From assembly GCF_000411255.1 (NCBI RefSeq), contig NZ_KE150412.1, forward strand, positions 1,694,892 through 1,758,891: 64,000 bases of DNA, read 5' to 3'. Below the pieces are notes generated by a model. That model ran no database searches, was not told where the DNA came from, and saw nothing but the letters and a program-made list of their open reading frames with translations. A program made the position numbers and the translations under genes. The stretch is from Paenibacillus sp. HGH0039 (GTDB taxonomy: Bacteria > Bacillota > Bacilli > Paenibacillales > NBRC-103111). Shown piece by piece: positions 42,476 to 51,554 of the stretch (its first letter is position 1; each line of letters opens with the position of its first letter).

Positions 42476-44521
42476 CTAATGCTTGGCTGTGTCGTCCGTC
42501 TTGCCGTTGGCCGGTCCGCGCGGGGTGCCGTTCAGGCCGATATATTCGTCGTACGCGTCGAACATTTCCCTCGCGATCGGAGCGGCGCCGTAGGAGCCGT
42601 AGCCCCCTTCCGGGACGACGACCGCAACGGCAAGCTTCGGCTTATCGGCCGGAGCAAACGCGATAAATACGGCGTTGTCCACCTCTTTGGAGCCGATTTG
42701 CTGCGTGGACGTACCCGTTTTGGCGGCTACGGTGTAGTTGACGCCGTCGAAGCCCTGCTTGCTGACTTCCTTCATGCCTTTGAAAATCGTGTCCCAGTAC
42801 TGGGGCTTGAACGAAGTTTCCTCGCTGAGCACAACGGGATCGAACTTCTTGATGGTTTCGCCTTCGTAGGTCGTGATGCGGTCCACGAACAGCGGCTTCA
42901 TCCGTTTGCCCCGGCTGGCGAGCATGGCGGTGTGCTGGGCGAGCTGCAGCGTGGTCGACTTCTCGTTCTGCCCCCAAGACGCGTATACGAGCGCGGACTG
43001 CTTGCTGTCGAGCTTCGCATTGGCAAGCGACTCGTTGGAGCCCGCATACTCGTTCGGAAGGCCGCTTTCCGTAGAAACGACGAGGCCGAACCGCTTCAAG
43101 TAATCGTCCCACACCTTGAGCCCGTCCTCCCGGTCGAAATACAGCCGTTCCCCGATCAATGCGGACATAAACGTATTGGAGGAATGCTTGAGCGCATCGG
43201 CGGCATTGATCGGACCGAACGCTTTGCGGCCGGAGTTCCAGATCGTGCTTTGCGATCCCTTTTTACCGAACGAATAAGAGCCCCGGTCGTTATAATAATC
43301 GTTCACGCCGAAAAAGCCTTCTTTGAGCCCGACAAGCACGGTCATAGGTTTAATCGTCGAGCCCATGTACACGATGGAATTGGCGTGCTTTTTCAGCTCG
43401 TTCTCCGGATAATCCGGATAGGCCGTCGTAATCGTCCCGTTGTTGACGAACGGCTGGATTTTTTTGTACTCCGTCGTCTTAATCCCGCCGGTCCATAGGT
43501 TAGGATCGTAATCCGGCATGCTGGCCATAGCGACGACACGTCCCGTATCGACTTCCATGGCGACGGCGTAACCCGAACGGGCATTGGGCGAATAGCCGTA
43601 GGAGCTCGATTTCGGCTGACGCAGGTAAGCCAGATGATCCATAATTTTCTGTTCCGTGCGGTTCTGGATGTCCTTGTGAATCGTCAAGTACAGGTTGTTG
43701 CCTTTTTCGGGCTTCGTGATGGACACGGGCCCGATAATTTTCTGCGAGGAGTTCACGGGATATTTCTTATAGCCGTTCTTGCCGCGCAGTTCTTCCTGAT
43801 ACATCAGCTCGAGCCCGTCATAGCCGACGTCTTCCGTATCGAGATATTCGGCCGTGTTTTCTTTGTTTTTATAAAAGCTGAGCCCGTATTTGGATTCCCT
43901 CGCGGTCGAAAACTGCCGCATGTATCCGGTCAGTTGAACCGCGATTTTATCCTGGTCGTAGGTCCGGATGCTCTCTTCCATCACTTCGATCCATTTGAAT
44001 TCATCCCGGTGCTCCAGCAGATAGGAGACCTCTTCCTTCGTCAGATCGGCTTTGAGCCTTCTCGGAATGGAGTAATAACTCGGCGCCTTCGTCTGCTGCT
44101 GGTTGATATCGTAGCCTACGTCCATCAGCTCTACGATTTCCTCGGGCGTCAAAGGTTTGGCCGTCTTGGACCCGTACTGCTGGAAAACGTCCGCAAGCTT
44201 ACGGGCGAGACCGATGACCTCTTCCTTATTGTTCTGCCCCGATTCAATCCGGAAAAAGACGGACTGGACCGGAATCGTATAGGCAATGGGGTAGCTGTTG
44301 GAATCATAAATATTGCCCCGGATCGGCGGGATGGGAGTTTCCCGGTTGGTGGCCGAGTTCTCCTCTTCCGCGAGCCTGTCTCCTTCGACAAACTGGAGGA
44401 TGGCCAGACGGACGATCAGAACGGAAAACAAAATAAACGTCGTGAAAAAGAACAAATTAATGCGAACAGAGAAACGCGTGCGTTTAGAGGAATCCGGTTT
44501 TTCTAAATCTTCGTTGTGCAT
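42476..44521 (-). CDS. class B penicillin-binding protein (PBP2-like)
   Basis: Peptidoglycan transpeptidase anchored in the membrane. 681 residues: TM at about 22-45, dimerisation region about 60-290, transpeptidase domain about 320-650. Catalytic motifs: STIK (SxxK), SSN in HSSNTF, and KTG in AAKTGTST. The PBP2/MrdA-type N-terminal motif RGNIYDSN is present. Probably acts in elongation or spore cortex synthesis with a SEDS partner not in this window. Confidence 0.92.
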   Translation of the reverse strand: MHNEDLEKPDSSKRTRFSVRINLFFFTTFILFSVLIVRLAILQFVEGDRLAEEENSATNRETPIPPIRGNIYDSNSYPIAYTIPVQSVFFRIESGQNNKEEVIGLARKLADVFQQYGSKTAKPLTPEEIVELMDVGYDINQQQTKAPSYYSIPRRLKADLTKEEVSYLLEHRDEFKWIEVMEESIRTYDQDKIAVQLTGYMRQFSTARESKYGLSFYKNKENTAEYLDTEDVGYDGLELMYQEELRGKNGYKKYPVNSSQKIIGPVSITKPEKGNNLYLTIHKDIQNRTEQKIMDHLAYLRQPKSSSYGYSPNARSGYAVAMEVDTGRVVAMASMPDYDPNLWTGGIKTTEYKKIQPFVNNGTITTAYPDYPENELKKHANSIVYMGSTIKPMTVLVGLKEGFFGVNDYYNDRGSYSFGKKGSQSTIWNSGRKAFGPINAADALKHSSNTFMSALIGERLYFDREDGLKVWDDYLKRFGLVVSTESGLPNEYAGSNESLANAKLDSKQSALVYASWGQNEKSTTLQLAQHTAMLASRGKRMKPLFVDRITTYEGETIKKFDPVVLSEETSFKPQYWDTIFKGMKEVSKQGFDGVNYTVAAKTGTSTQQIGSKEVDNAVFIAFAPADKPKLAVAVVVPEGGYGSYGAAPIAREMFDAYDEYIGLNGTPRGPANGKTDDTAKH

Positions 44522-44669
44522 CTTGCTTCCTTCCTTGTGTCCTTTTCTATCCTTGCTCTATCTACCAGTTTACCATAGACATGTACCGCTAGAAAAATGT
44601 AAGAGAATGGGAGAATTAATTTCTTATGATTCCCGCAAAAGAAAACCGCCCCCGTAAGGGAGCGGTCCT

Positions 44670-45815
44670 CTAAGCTTCACGGATATGCGTCTGATTAAAG
44701 TTGGACGGGTTAAACCAGTCGCCTCCGCTGGAAAACCAGGTGGAATCGAGCGGTATCCATTTCTTGGAATCCGCCAAGTATACCTCGTTCCAGGCATGCG
44801 GACCGTATCCGCCCCGGCCGTCGTACCCGAGGCCGGTCACCACTTTCACGTCGAGACCGACGGAACGGGCCATAACGGCGTAGAGACGGGAATAGTCGAT
44901 GCATACTCCTTTGCGCGTCGCAAACGTATCCTCCGGCGTCTGTTCCTTCCAGATACGCTGCTGCTCGTAAAGCTCGACTTTGTTCCAGTCGTATTCGACC
45001 CGGCTGCCGACCCATTTATAGAGCAGCTCCGCTTTCTCCTCGTCCGTCTTGCCGGCCTTCGTGACTTCCTGGGCGGCCGCGGAAATATTGTTCGGGATGT
45101 TCGCGTCCAGAACCTCGTATTTACGCTGCAGAATCTGACTGAATTCCTGCTCCACGGCCCTGGTGAAGACCGGCACCTGGTTTTGCAGAAAATCGCCCGT
45201 AAACGGCTGGATGACTTCCTGCGCGCCTTTCTGGTACAGGGACGAAGCCTGGATATACCCTGCGGGTTTCGCCTGCGGGAACAGCGTCACAAAAACAAAC
45301 AGCACGGCTACGACAAGCAGGGCCCGCCAAACGCCCGTTACGGACCCGATCAGTCCGCCTGTCGCCGCGCTGATGACGGAAGGGCTGTTCTCCCGGTCCC
45401 AGCGGCTTTGCGCCCATCTGAGCAGAACGGGATCGACGAACCAGTAAAGAGCCTGACGGATGATCAGATAAGCCAGCAGGAACAGGACGCCGAAGCGAAA
45501 CAGTTCAAAGTCGCGGATAGCCGTAACCGCCGTGTAATACGTCTGCTTCCAGACGGGCATTTCCTGGGCGGGTATTTGAATGGCAAGGCTGCTCAGCCAA
45601 ATGCGGACGGGGTCCGAAACCAGGGTCGCCGTCTGCCAGGCCAGATAGATGGCCACTACCGTGATCAGAATTCCGCAGACCATATGCAGCAGATGCTTGG
45701 CAGAACCGGAGGCTCCGCGTATGATGCCTTGAATGGCTGAAACGATCACGATGAGGATAAGTGCAACCGAGATGAAATTGATCGTCGTGTCCCCGGAAAA
45801 CAACGAGGTAAACAT
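44670..45815 (-). CDS. membrane protein with C-terminal transglutaminase-like domain
   Basis: 381 residues. Residues 1-185 carry four or five membrane helices resembling CvpA-type proteins (IVIVSAIQGIIRGASG). The C-terminal ~140 residues are transglutaminase-like: Cys in GVCIDYSRLY, His in GPHAWNEVYL, Asp in PLDSTWF. Likely an extracytoplasmic protease or transglutaminase acting on the envelope. ATG 45813-45815 follows AAAGGAGG. Confidence 0.85.
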   Translation of the reverse strand: MFTSLFSGDTTINFISVALILIVIVSAIQGIIRGASGSAKHLLHMVCGILITVVAIYLAWQTATLVSDPVRIWLSSLAIQIPAQEMPVWKQTYYTAVTAIRDFELFRFGVLFLLAYLIIRQALYWFVDPVLLRWAQSRWDRENSPSVISAATGGLIGSVTGVWRALLVVAVLFVFVTLFPQAKPAGYIQASSLYQKGAQEVIQPFTGDFLQNQVPVFTRAVEQEFSQILQRKYEVLDANIPNNISAAAQEVTKAGKTDEEKAELLYKWVGSRVEYDWNKVELYEQQRIWKEQTPEDTFATRKGVCIDYSRLYAVMARSVGLDVKVVTGLGYDGRGGYGPHAWNEVYLADSKKWIPLDSTWFSSGGDWFNPSNFNQTHIREA

Positions 45816-45859
45816 AGGCAGGCGGGCCTCCTTTTACATACATATAACTTCGCTTTGTA

Positions 45860-46282
45860 TTATTGGCCGGCGTTCTTCTTCGCCTGCTCGACGAATGCGC
45901 GGACCGCTTCTTCTGCTTTAACCTTAAAAGTCTGGTTCATAAACGTGACGGACACTTCGGATGAACCGGGTGTTCCTTCAATTTTAACATTTTTGGTCGC
46001 GGCTGTATAAGTACCGTCCGGGTTGGCCGTGTAGGTGGCATCCTTCGCCTCGTTCTGCACGGCTTTAACCGCTTGACTGCTGAGTTCGGTTAACGCGGCG
46101 TTTCCGATACTTTGCAGCGTTTCCTTATAGTTGGCTCCGTAAACCACCAGCGCCCCCACAATGGCGATAACCAGCAGCCACTTGACCACGGTTTTGACGA
46201 GACTGACGACAACGAGCAGAACGATGACAGCCACGAGAATCAGCAGCCAGCGCTCCTGAAAAAACGCTATCCAGGCATCCAT
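45860..46282 (-). CDS. hypothetical membrane-anchored protein
   Basis: 140 residues. Two hydrophobic segments at about 11-50, then a ~85-residue hydrophilic domain predicted outside or inside as one piece (TYTANPDGTYTAATKNVK, then SEVSVTFMNQTFKVKAEE). Not recognised. AAAGGGGG precedes the ATG. It lies 44 bp upstream of the transglutaminase gene, so the two are probably cotranscribed and may work together in the envelope. Confidence 0.72.
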   Translation of the reverse strand: MDAWIAFFQERWLLILVAVIVLLVVVSLVKTVVKWLLVIAIVGALVVYGANYKETLQSIGNAALTELSSQAVKAVQNEAKDATYTANPDGTYTAATKNVKIEGTPGSSEVSVTFMNQTFKVKAEEAVRAFVEQAKKNAGQ

Positions 46283-46339
46283 TTCCTTGTATATCCCCCT
46301 TTGTAAAATAAAATACCGGCTCCGCCCTGCGGAAAGCTT

Positions 46340-46495
46340 TTATTCCTCTTCCCGTTTTTTGCGGAGCTCCTTCAATTCCTGCCGAATCTGTTCTTCGCGG
46401 TCGGTTTCCTGCTGCACGCTCCGTCTCGTTTTCAGAAACCGGATAACGGCCAAAGCGCCGAGCGCAGCCAGCAGAGCGACGATGAACCGGTCCAT
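46340..46495 (-). CDS. small single-pass membrane protein
   Basis: 51 residues: one N-terminal helix (FIVALLAALGALAVIRFL) and a charged coiled-coil tail (REEQIRQELKELRKKREEE). ATG 46495 has GGAAGAAGGTGG upstream. Not recognised. First of a three-gene minus-strand run with the two membrane proteins that follow. Confidence 0.6.
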   Translation of the reverse strand: MDRFIVALLAALGALAVIRFLKTRRSVQQETDREEQIRQELKELRKKREEE

Positions 46496-46636
46496 ACGGC
46501 CACCTTCTTCCTTTCCTATTACGTGCCTGAACGCTAACGGTAGCATAAGTACGGGACAAGGGGCGTACATCTAGAAAAGACGAACGGAACCGAGAAGTTG
46601 TTTCGCCAGCAAAAATAACGAGGCGGTGTGCTACGT

Positions 46637-47917
46637 ATGAAAACGGCAATATGGCTCTATTTCTTCATGTTTGTCGCATTCTTCGACTTACATGCCCAAT
46701 ACCCCATTCTGACACCCTTCGCCCTGTCCCTGGGCGCGGCGCCTTCCTTTATCGGTCTGATCATGGGCATGTATTCCCTTACCCATCTCCCCGGCAATCT
46801 TCTTGCCGGATACGGGGTCGATAAATACGGAAGCAAGCTCTTCATCGTGTTCAGCCTGATTGTAGCAGGTATCGTACTTATCTTTCAATCGCAGGTTAAA
46901 GACCCTTGGCAGCTTCTGATGATCCGTTCCATCAGCGGTTTCGTTCTCGCCTTCCTGTCTCCCGCCTGCTTGTCGATGCTGGCCAAAATCGCCAAAGACA
47001 GCGTGCACCAAAGCAAGCTTATGGCCGGAAACGGGCTGATCCACACGCTCGCTTCCGTCGTCTCGCCCGCGGCCGGCGCCTATCTCGTCGCCCAGTTCGG
47101 CTTCACGGCCTCCTTCACCCTCCTCGGCTGGCTCCTTATCGTGACGGGGCTTCTCTCCATTCCGTGGCTGAAAGAAACGCGCCCGGAAGCCGCGGCTCCC
47201 CCGCTTCACACGGGGGCCGGTTCCGCAGGGATAAGCGTATCCGCCGCCATGTCCCGCAAGCCGGGAAGCGGCGGCACGGAAGCCGCCGCGCCGTCACCCG
47301 GTTCCCAGGGCACCCGACGGAAGGCTGCACAACTTCATGCGCCGGTAGCGGACAACTCCGGAGGTCTTGCCGGAGGCGCGGACAAAATCCCGTGGATGTT
47401 TTATTTCGTTCCGCTGGCGATTTCTTGTTCGCAGGGAATTTTGTTCTTCGAGCTTCCCCTGATGAAAACAGCCCAGTCTTCGCTGCTTACTTCCGGCCTT
47501 TTCTTCTCTTTGATCAGTCTCGGCGCTCTCGTTACGCTAAGCATGCTGTTCCTGAACCGTATACCGCCCGCCCACCGGACCGTTTCCGGCGCTCTTGCCC
47601 TCGCGGTGCTTTTCTTCGGTCTCGCAGTGGACTGGCCGCTTCCTTTGACGGTCACCCTGTTTATGATCGGGATGGCCAAAGGCCTTATTTTCCCGTCGCT
47701 CGCAACCCTGCTCGCCGGAATAACGAGCAGCAACCGTTACGGGAGAGTGTTCTCGCTCCTCTCCATCGCGTACTCCATCGGCGCTTTTATCGGTCCGATG
47801 GTGGCGGGCAAGCTCCGCGACTCCATCTCGCCTTACTTCATTGCCTTCGTTATCCTCATGGCCGCCCTGACACTGCTTCCGTTCCGGGTTTTGAGACAGA
47901 AGCCCGCGGCTGTCTGA
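46637..47917 (+). CDS. MFS transporter with extended central loop
   Basis: 426 residues, 12 predicted helices. Motif A-like GYGVDKYGSKL lies in the first cytoplasmic loop. Between helices 6 and 7 is a ~70-residue Ala/Gly/Ser/Pro-rich loop (DNA 47178-47384), longer than usual. Probably a drug or metabolite exporter; substrate unknown. ATG 46637 follows GAGGCGGTG. Confidence 0.87.
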   Translation: MKTAIWLYFFMFVAFFDLHAQYPILTPFALSLGAAPSFIGLIMGMYSLTHLPGNLLAGYGVDKYGSKLFIVFSLIVAGIVLIFQSQVKDPWQLLMIRSISGFVLAFLSPACLSMLAKIAKDSVHQSKLMAGNGLIHTLASVVSPAAGAYLVAQFGFTASFTLLGWLLIVTGLLSIPWLKETRPEAAAPPLHTGAGSAGISVSAAMSRKPGSGGTEAAAPSPGSQGTRRKAAQLHAPVADNSGGLAGGADKIPWMFYFVPLAISCSQGILFFELPLMKTAQSSLLTSGLFFSLISLGALVTLSMLFLNRIPPAHRTVSGALALAVLFFGLAVDWPLPLTVTLFMIGMAKGLIFPSLATLLAGITSSNRYGRVFSLLSIAYSIGAFIGPMVAGKLRDSISPYFIAFVILMAALTLLPFRVLRQKPAAV

Positions 47918-48028
47918 GAGCCGTCCGTCTCACTTCACGTCCGATTTGGGCAAAAGCACAGGAATTCCTTCTCGCGGCGCCATAAGATACAGGAGCAGGT
48001 GATCTTCTAAATAAAGGAGTGAAGACGA

Positions 48029-48124
48029 ATGGGAGCAGTCGGCGGATACGGCGGTTGGACTTCGACGGGAACGATTCTCGTTCTGTTCATTTTGCTGGTT
48101 ATCGTTTCGCGCACCTTCATCTAA
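48029..48124 (+). CDS. YjcZ-like small sporulation membrane protein
   Basis: 31-residue peptide: a glycine-rich start (MGAVGGYGGWTSTG) and one membrane helix (TILVLFILLVIVSRTFI). AAAGGAG lies 7 bp before the ATG. Composition and size match the YjcZ/YczN-type family, widespread in spore formers. A terminator follows 26 bp later. Confidence 0.75.
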   Translation: MGAVGGYGGWTSTGTILVLFILLVIVSRTFI

Positions 48125-48150
48125 CCCTAAAGCGCCTGCAAAAGGCGCGA

Positions 48151-48182
48151 AAGACGGCTTGAGCGTTCAAGCCGTCTTTTTG
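48151..48182 (+). terminator. terminator after the YjcZ-like gene
   Basis: AAGACGGCTTGA/TCAAGCCGTCTT stem, then TTTT. Confidence 0.9.
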
Positions 48183-48234
48183 TCGTTTCGACATTTCCCA
48201 GGAAATGCACATCGTTCTTTGCCGATCGGACTAT

Positions 48235-48263
48235 TTGTGAGCCGGAATTCTGTCCATTATAAT
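48235..48263 (+). promoter_or_regulatory. promoter of the Toprim gene
   Basis: -35 TTGTGA, 17-bp spacer, perfect -10 TATAAT. Confidence 0.75.
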
Positions 48264-48330
48264 AAATATCGACACTTATCTGCACCTTGAACAGACAAGC
48301 GGAATGAGCTTGAACGGAGGAACCGGGAAT

Positions 48331-48678
48331 ATGTCTATCGCCATTATTGTAGAGGGAAAAAACGACCGCAGCAGGCTTAGGCGTCTGCTCAGCAGTGAAG
48401 TGGATATATACTGTACATACGGGACCCCTGGCACCGAAGCTCTGGAACAGCTGAAGAAAAAAGTCGGGACGAGTGAAGTATATGTGTTTACCGACAACGA
48501 TTCTTCCGGCAAAAAAATCCGCGGCCGCCTCCGGGACCTGTTCCCGGACGGCGAGCAAATCTACACGAGACGCGGATACGCAGGCGTGGAAGGCACACCC
48601 GAGGAATACTTGATTCAGCAATTGGAAAAGGCAGGGCTCGAAGAATACATTGTGTATCCCCCGGCTCCTGCCTTGTAG
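48331..48678 (+). CDS. Toprim-domain protein (YusF-like)
   Basis: 115 residues, essentially one Toprim fold: IIVEGKNDRSRL near 5-16 gives the conserved Glu, and VYVFTDNDSSGKKIRGRL near 52-69 gives the DxD motif. Related to the ribonuclease M5-type Toprim, but without an extra catalytic region. Likely a small nuclease or nucleic-acid-binding protein. ATG 48331 follows GGAGG. Confidence 0.85.
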   Translation: MSIAIIVEGKNDRSRLRRLLSSEVDIYCTYGTPGTEALEQLKKKVGTSEVYVFTDNDSSGKKIRGRLRDLFPDGEQIYTRRGYAGVEGTPEEYLIQQLEKAGLEEYIVYPPAPAL

Positions 48679-48685
48679 GTTCCGC

Positions 48686-49318
48686 CTATTCCTTGCTTAA
48701 CGTCTTGATATCTTTTACCATGGTTTTGTAATCGAGATCGGGTCTGCCCGGATTGTAATACGTACGAATCTGGCCTTTTTTGTCCACCAGCAGGATGACG
48801 TTGGAATGGGTGAAATTTCCCGTGTTGTCCTTCGTGACTCCGATGGAGTACTTCTTGGCCAGCTGTGCCATTGCCTGTTCGTCCGTGCCGGTCAGAAATT
48901 TCCATCCCGTGAAATCGGCGCGGTTGCGGATCGCATACTCCTTAAGGGCGGCAGGCGTGTCTCTGGCCGGATCGAACGAGATCGATACGATGTCCGCTTT
49001 GTCCGCAAATACTTTCTGGGCTTTCATCTCATCCTGGACTTTAGATAAAAAATTGGTCGTTATCGGACATACGTCCGGACAACTTGCGAAAAAGAAATAC
49101 ACCAGTTTAACCTTGTTGTCGAAATCGGAAGAAGAAACCTTCTTGCCTTCCGTATCCGTCAGTTCAAAAGGCGCCGCGGTGCCGACCGGCTTATCCTTCA
49201 AATAAGCGCTGGCCTGCTCCTGACCGTATAATTTGTAGGCAAACGATGCGATGATCGCAAGCAGAACGACGGTAATACCTACCTTAAACCAGTTTTTTGC
49301 CCAAAATCCACCCGCCAT
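48686..49318 (-). CDS. SCO/SenC family copper chaperone
   Basis: Membrane-anchored thioredoxin-fold protein that assembles the CuA centre of cytochrome c oxidase. 210 residues: TM at about 10-28, copper motif CPDVCP near 80, and the distal His in FTHSNVILL near 170. ATG 49318 follows GAGGGGAG. Adjacent to ctaB, consistent with oxidase assembly. Confidence 0.92.
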   Translation of the reverse strand: MAGGFWAKNWFKVGITVVLLAIIASFAYKLYGQEQASAYLKDKPVGTAAPFELTDTEGKKVSSSDFDNKVKLVYFFFASCPDVCPITTNFLSKVQDEMKAQKVFADKADIVSISFDPARDTPAALKEYAIRNRADFTGWKFLTGTDEQAMAQLAKKYSIGVTKDNTGNFTHSNVILLVDKKGQIRTYYNPGRPDLDYKTMVKDIKTLSKE

Positions 49319-49402
49319 AAATACACTTCTCCCCTCTAAATAAACATCCCATGTCGCCATGGGATGTCTTGTTCATCTGGATTCAAGTTTGGGTAATCTA
49401 CT

Positions 49403-50392
49403 TTATAAATTCATAATGGTCGAATCGACCACCATGATCAAAAACAGCAGTGTCAGGTAATTCACGGAATAGATGAACATGCCTTTGGCCCATTTGTCGT
49501 CATCTTTCGCCTTAAATCCTTTGTAACCCATAAAGGCCCAGATCAGCCCCATAATCGTCGCCGCGAAGAAATACAGCGGTCCAACGTGAGCGTCTCCGCT
49601 GTAGAAGAAGAGAAGCTGGGAAACCGGCACCAGCAGGACGATGTAACGCATCATGCTTACTTTGGTGACGTAGTTGCCTTTCACGACAGGCAGCAGCGGA
49701 TAACCGGCTGCACGGTATTCTTCCTTCCTGCGGATTCCAAGCGCCCAGAAGTGCGGCGGCTGCCACAGGAACATGATGAGGAACAGGATGAGCGCGGTCA
49801 TATCGAGCTTGCCTGAAACGGCGCAGTAACCGATCACGGGCGGAACCGCTCCGGAAAAGCTTCCCGCGAACGTGCTCCATACGGAAGTACGTTTGAAAAT
49901 AGCCGTGTAAACCCACACATACAGGAAAAGACCGGTCAAACCGAGAAGAGAACTTAACGGGTTCACGGCGACAAACAACAGGGCGATACCTGCGATGCCG
50001 AGAATAATTCCGTAGCCGAGCACCACGGACGGCTTGATTTTGCCGCTTACGGTAGCCCGCTTCTTCGTCCGTTCCATTTTGGCGTCCATATCGCGGTCCA
50101 AGTAGTTGTTAAGCACCGTTCCCGAAGCCATGACAAGCGCCGTGCCGACCAGGGTGAAAATCATCAGGAAAAACCAGTCTATCGTAAAGTTTCCCGCCGA
50201 TGCGATCCAAAATCCGCCGAAAGCGGTAATCAGATTAGAAAATATAATCCCCGGCTTGGTCAGGGCAAAATAATCTTTCCATGTAGCCGGCTCCGAAGGA
50301 ACATCAGTCTGCGCCGCCGATTCGGCTTCCGCTTGATGATCCGCGTGAAGCACCGTATCGGGAGCAGCCTTGTATCCTAATTGTTTATCCAA
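49403..50392 (-). CDS. ctaB: protoheme IX farnesyltransferase (heme O synthase)
   Basis: UbiA-type prenyltransferase that adds farnesyl to heme b. 329 residues, about nine helices. First motif NNYLDRDMDAKMERT (N-x3-D-x-D-x2-M) near 115 and a second conserved region WQPPHFWAL near 210. Start is TTG 50392, 9 bp after GGAGG; a longer frame from 50509 has no support. Product feeds CtaA, encoded 20 kb away. Confidence 0.93.
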   Translation of the reverse strand: MDKQLGYKAAPDTVLHADHQAEAESAAQTDVPSEPATWKDYFALTKPGIIFSNLITAFGGFWIASAGNFTIDWFFLMIFTLVGTALVMASGTVLNNYLDRDMDAKMERTKKRATVSGKIKPSVVLGYGIILGIAGIALLFVAVNPLSSLLGLTGLFLYVWVYTAIFKRTSVWSTFAGSFSGAVPPVIGYCAVSGKLDMTALILFLIMFLWQPPHFWALGIRRKEEYRAAGYPLLPVVKGNYVTKVSMMRYIVLLVPVSQLLFFYSGDAHVGPLYFFAATIMGLIWAFMGYKGFKAKDDDKWAKGMFIYSVNYLTLLFLIMVVDSTIMNL

Positions 50393-50697
50393 GGATCTCA
50401 ACCTCCATAGAAATTCATCAAAACCATAACGAGTCATCTGTCTTTCGTACCCACTCATCATATCAAGCAGGACCACGTTTGACAATGTAATGGCATGAGT
50501 TGTCATCATATTGTCGAATTCGGACAGACGGTCCCGCCACGTTCCCGACGAATTCTTTCCTAGACGTCACAAAACGGATTTAGTATAGTTAAATTAATCG
50601 TTTTAGGAAAATTAAAGAAAGCAGTTAGAAAAGATTTAGATTCCTAAACATTTTCCTAACAATTTTCATCAACCTCATGCAAGGAGGGTCCCCCTTA
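50393..50697. promoter_or_regulatory. ctaB/response-regulator divergent region with inverted repeat
   Basis: AT-rich region. TTAGGAAAAT (50603-50612) and ATTTTCCTAA (50650-50659) form a perfect 10-bp inverted repeat 37 nt apart, and TTCCTAA recurs at 50641. They lie 40-95 bp before the regulator start, suggesting autoregulation. Confidence 0.5.
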
Positions 50698-51393
50698 ATG
50701 TCGAGCATTCTGATCATTGAGGACGATAACAGCATTGGGGATATGATGTCGATTTACCTGGCGGAAGACGGCTACACGGTAAAACGCGCTTCGGACGGTC
50801 AATCGGGGCTCCGGCTTTTCAAAGAATTCGAGCCCGACCTGATCGTCCTGGATATCATGCTCCCCGATTCCGACGGGATGAAGCTGTGCGCGGATATCCG
50901 CAGTCTGTCTTCCTTGCCTATCCTCATGGTTTCTGCGAAGAACGATGTGTCCGACCGCGTGAAGGCCCTGCTGATCGGCGCCGACGATTATTTATGCAAG
51001 CCTTTCAGCATGCGCGAGCTTTCCGCCAGGATTCAGGCTCTTCTCAGACGGTCTCAAATCGTACAGGCCAAATCCGCCCCGGCGGTCAGAGAGGCTCCGC
51101 CGTCCATTCATGTGGATACCGATAAGCGCTGTTTATACGTCAACCACATACCTGTGGAAACAACTTTCTCCGAGTTTGAACTTATTAAACTGCTTTGGCT
51201 GCATGAAGGAAAAGTGTTCAGCCGCGAAGAGCTGCTTAACCGGATCAGGGGCATCGATTCTTTTGTAACGGAACGGGCCATTGACGTACATATCGCGAAT
51301 TTGCGCAAGAAGATCGAAGTCGATCCCAAAGATCCCAAATACATCAAAACCGTGTGGGGAGTCGGATATAAATTCGCTCTCGCCGCGGAATAG
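50698..51393 (+). CDS. OmpR/PhoB-family response regulator
   Basis: 231 residues. Receiver domain 1-115 with acidic pocket IIEDDN, phosphoacceptor Asp in LIVLDIML near 52, and Lys in DDYLCKPF near 103. C-terminal winged helix about 135-228 (ERAIDVHIANLRKKIE). ATG 50698 follows AAGGAGG. No histidine kinase is adjacent, so it is an orphan within this window; its signal is unknown. Confidence 0.9.
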   Translation: MSSILIIEDDNSIGDMMSIYLAEDGYTVKRASDGQSGLRLFKEFEPDLIVLDIMLPDSDGMKLCADIRSLSSLPILMVSAKNDVSDRVKALLIGADDYLCKPFSMRELSARIQALLRRSQIVQAKSAPAVREAPPSIHVDTDKRCLYVNHIPVETTFSEFELIKLLWLHEGKVFSREELLNRIRGIDSFVTERAIDVHIANLRKKIEVDPKDPKYIKTVWGVGYKFALAAE

Positions 51394-51405
51394 CCCTAAT
51401 GAATA

Positions 51406-51444
51406 CCTTGTCGACGGCTTTTGTGCCGGCGCAAGGTTTTTTTT
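51406..51444 (+). terminator. response regulator terminator
   Basis: CCTTG/CAAGG with inner CG-GGC/GCC-GCG pairing, then TTTTTTTT. Confidence 0.8.
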
Positions 51445-51448
51445 GTGT

Positions 51449-51477
51449 CACGAGACAAGCGCCTAGACCATATGCTA
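51449..51477 (+). promoter_or_regulatory. sigma-K-type promoter of gerQ
   Basis: CAC then 17 bp then CATATGCTA, matching the mother-cell sigma-K pattern AC-N16/17-CATANNNTA, 78 bp before the gerQ start. Confidence 0.55.
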
Positions 51478-51554
51478 AGTAAGGAAAAGCGCCCATCCGG
51501 CAAAAGCCGGCGCAACAGCGAACCTAGTGGGCATTATAAGGAGGGTATACTCCC

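Noticed and set aside
46906-47985. 359-codon frame overlapping the MFS gene
   Set aside because: Arg/Pro-rich shadow of the transporter reading frame.
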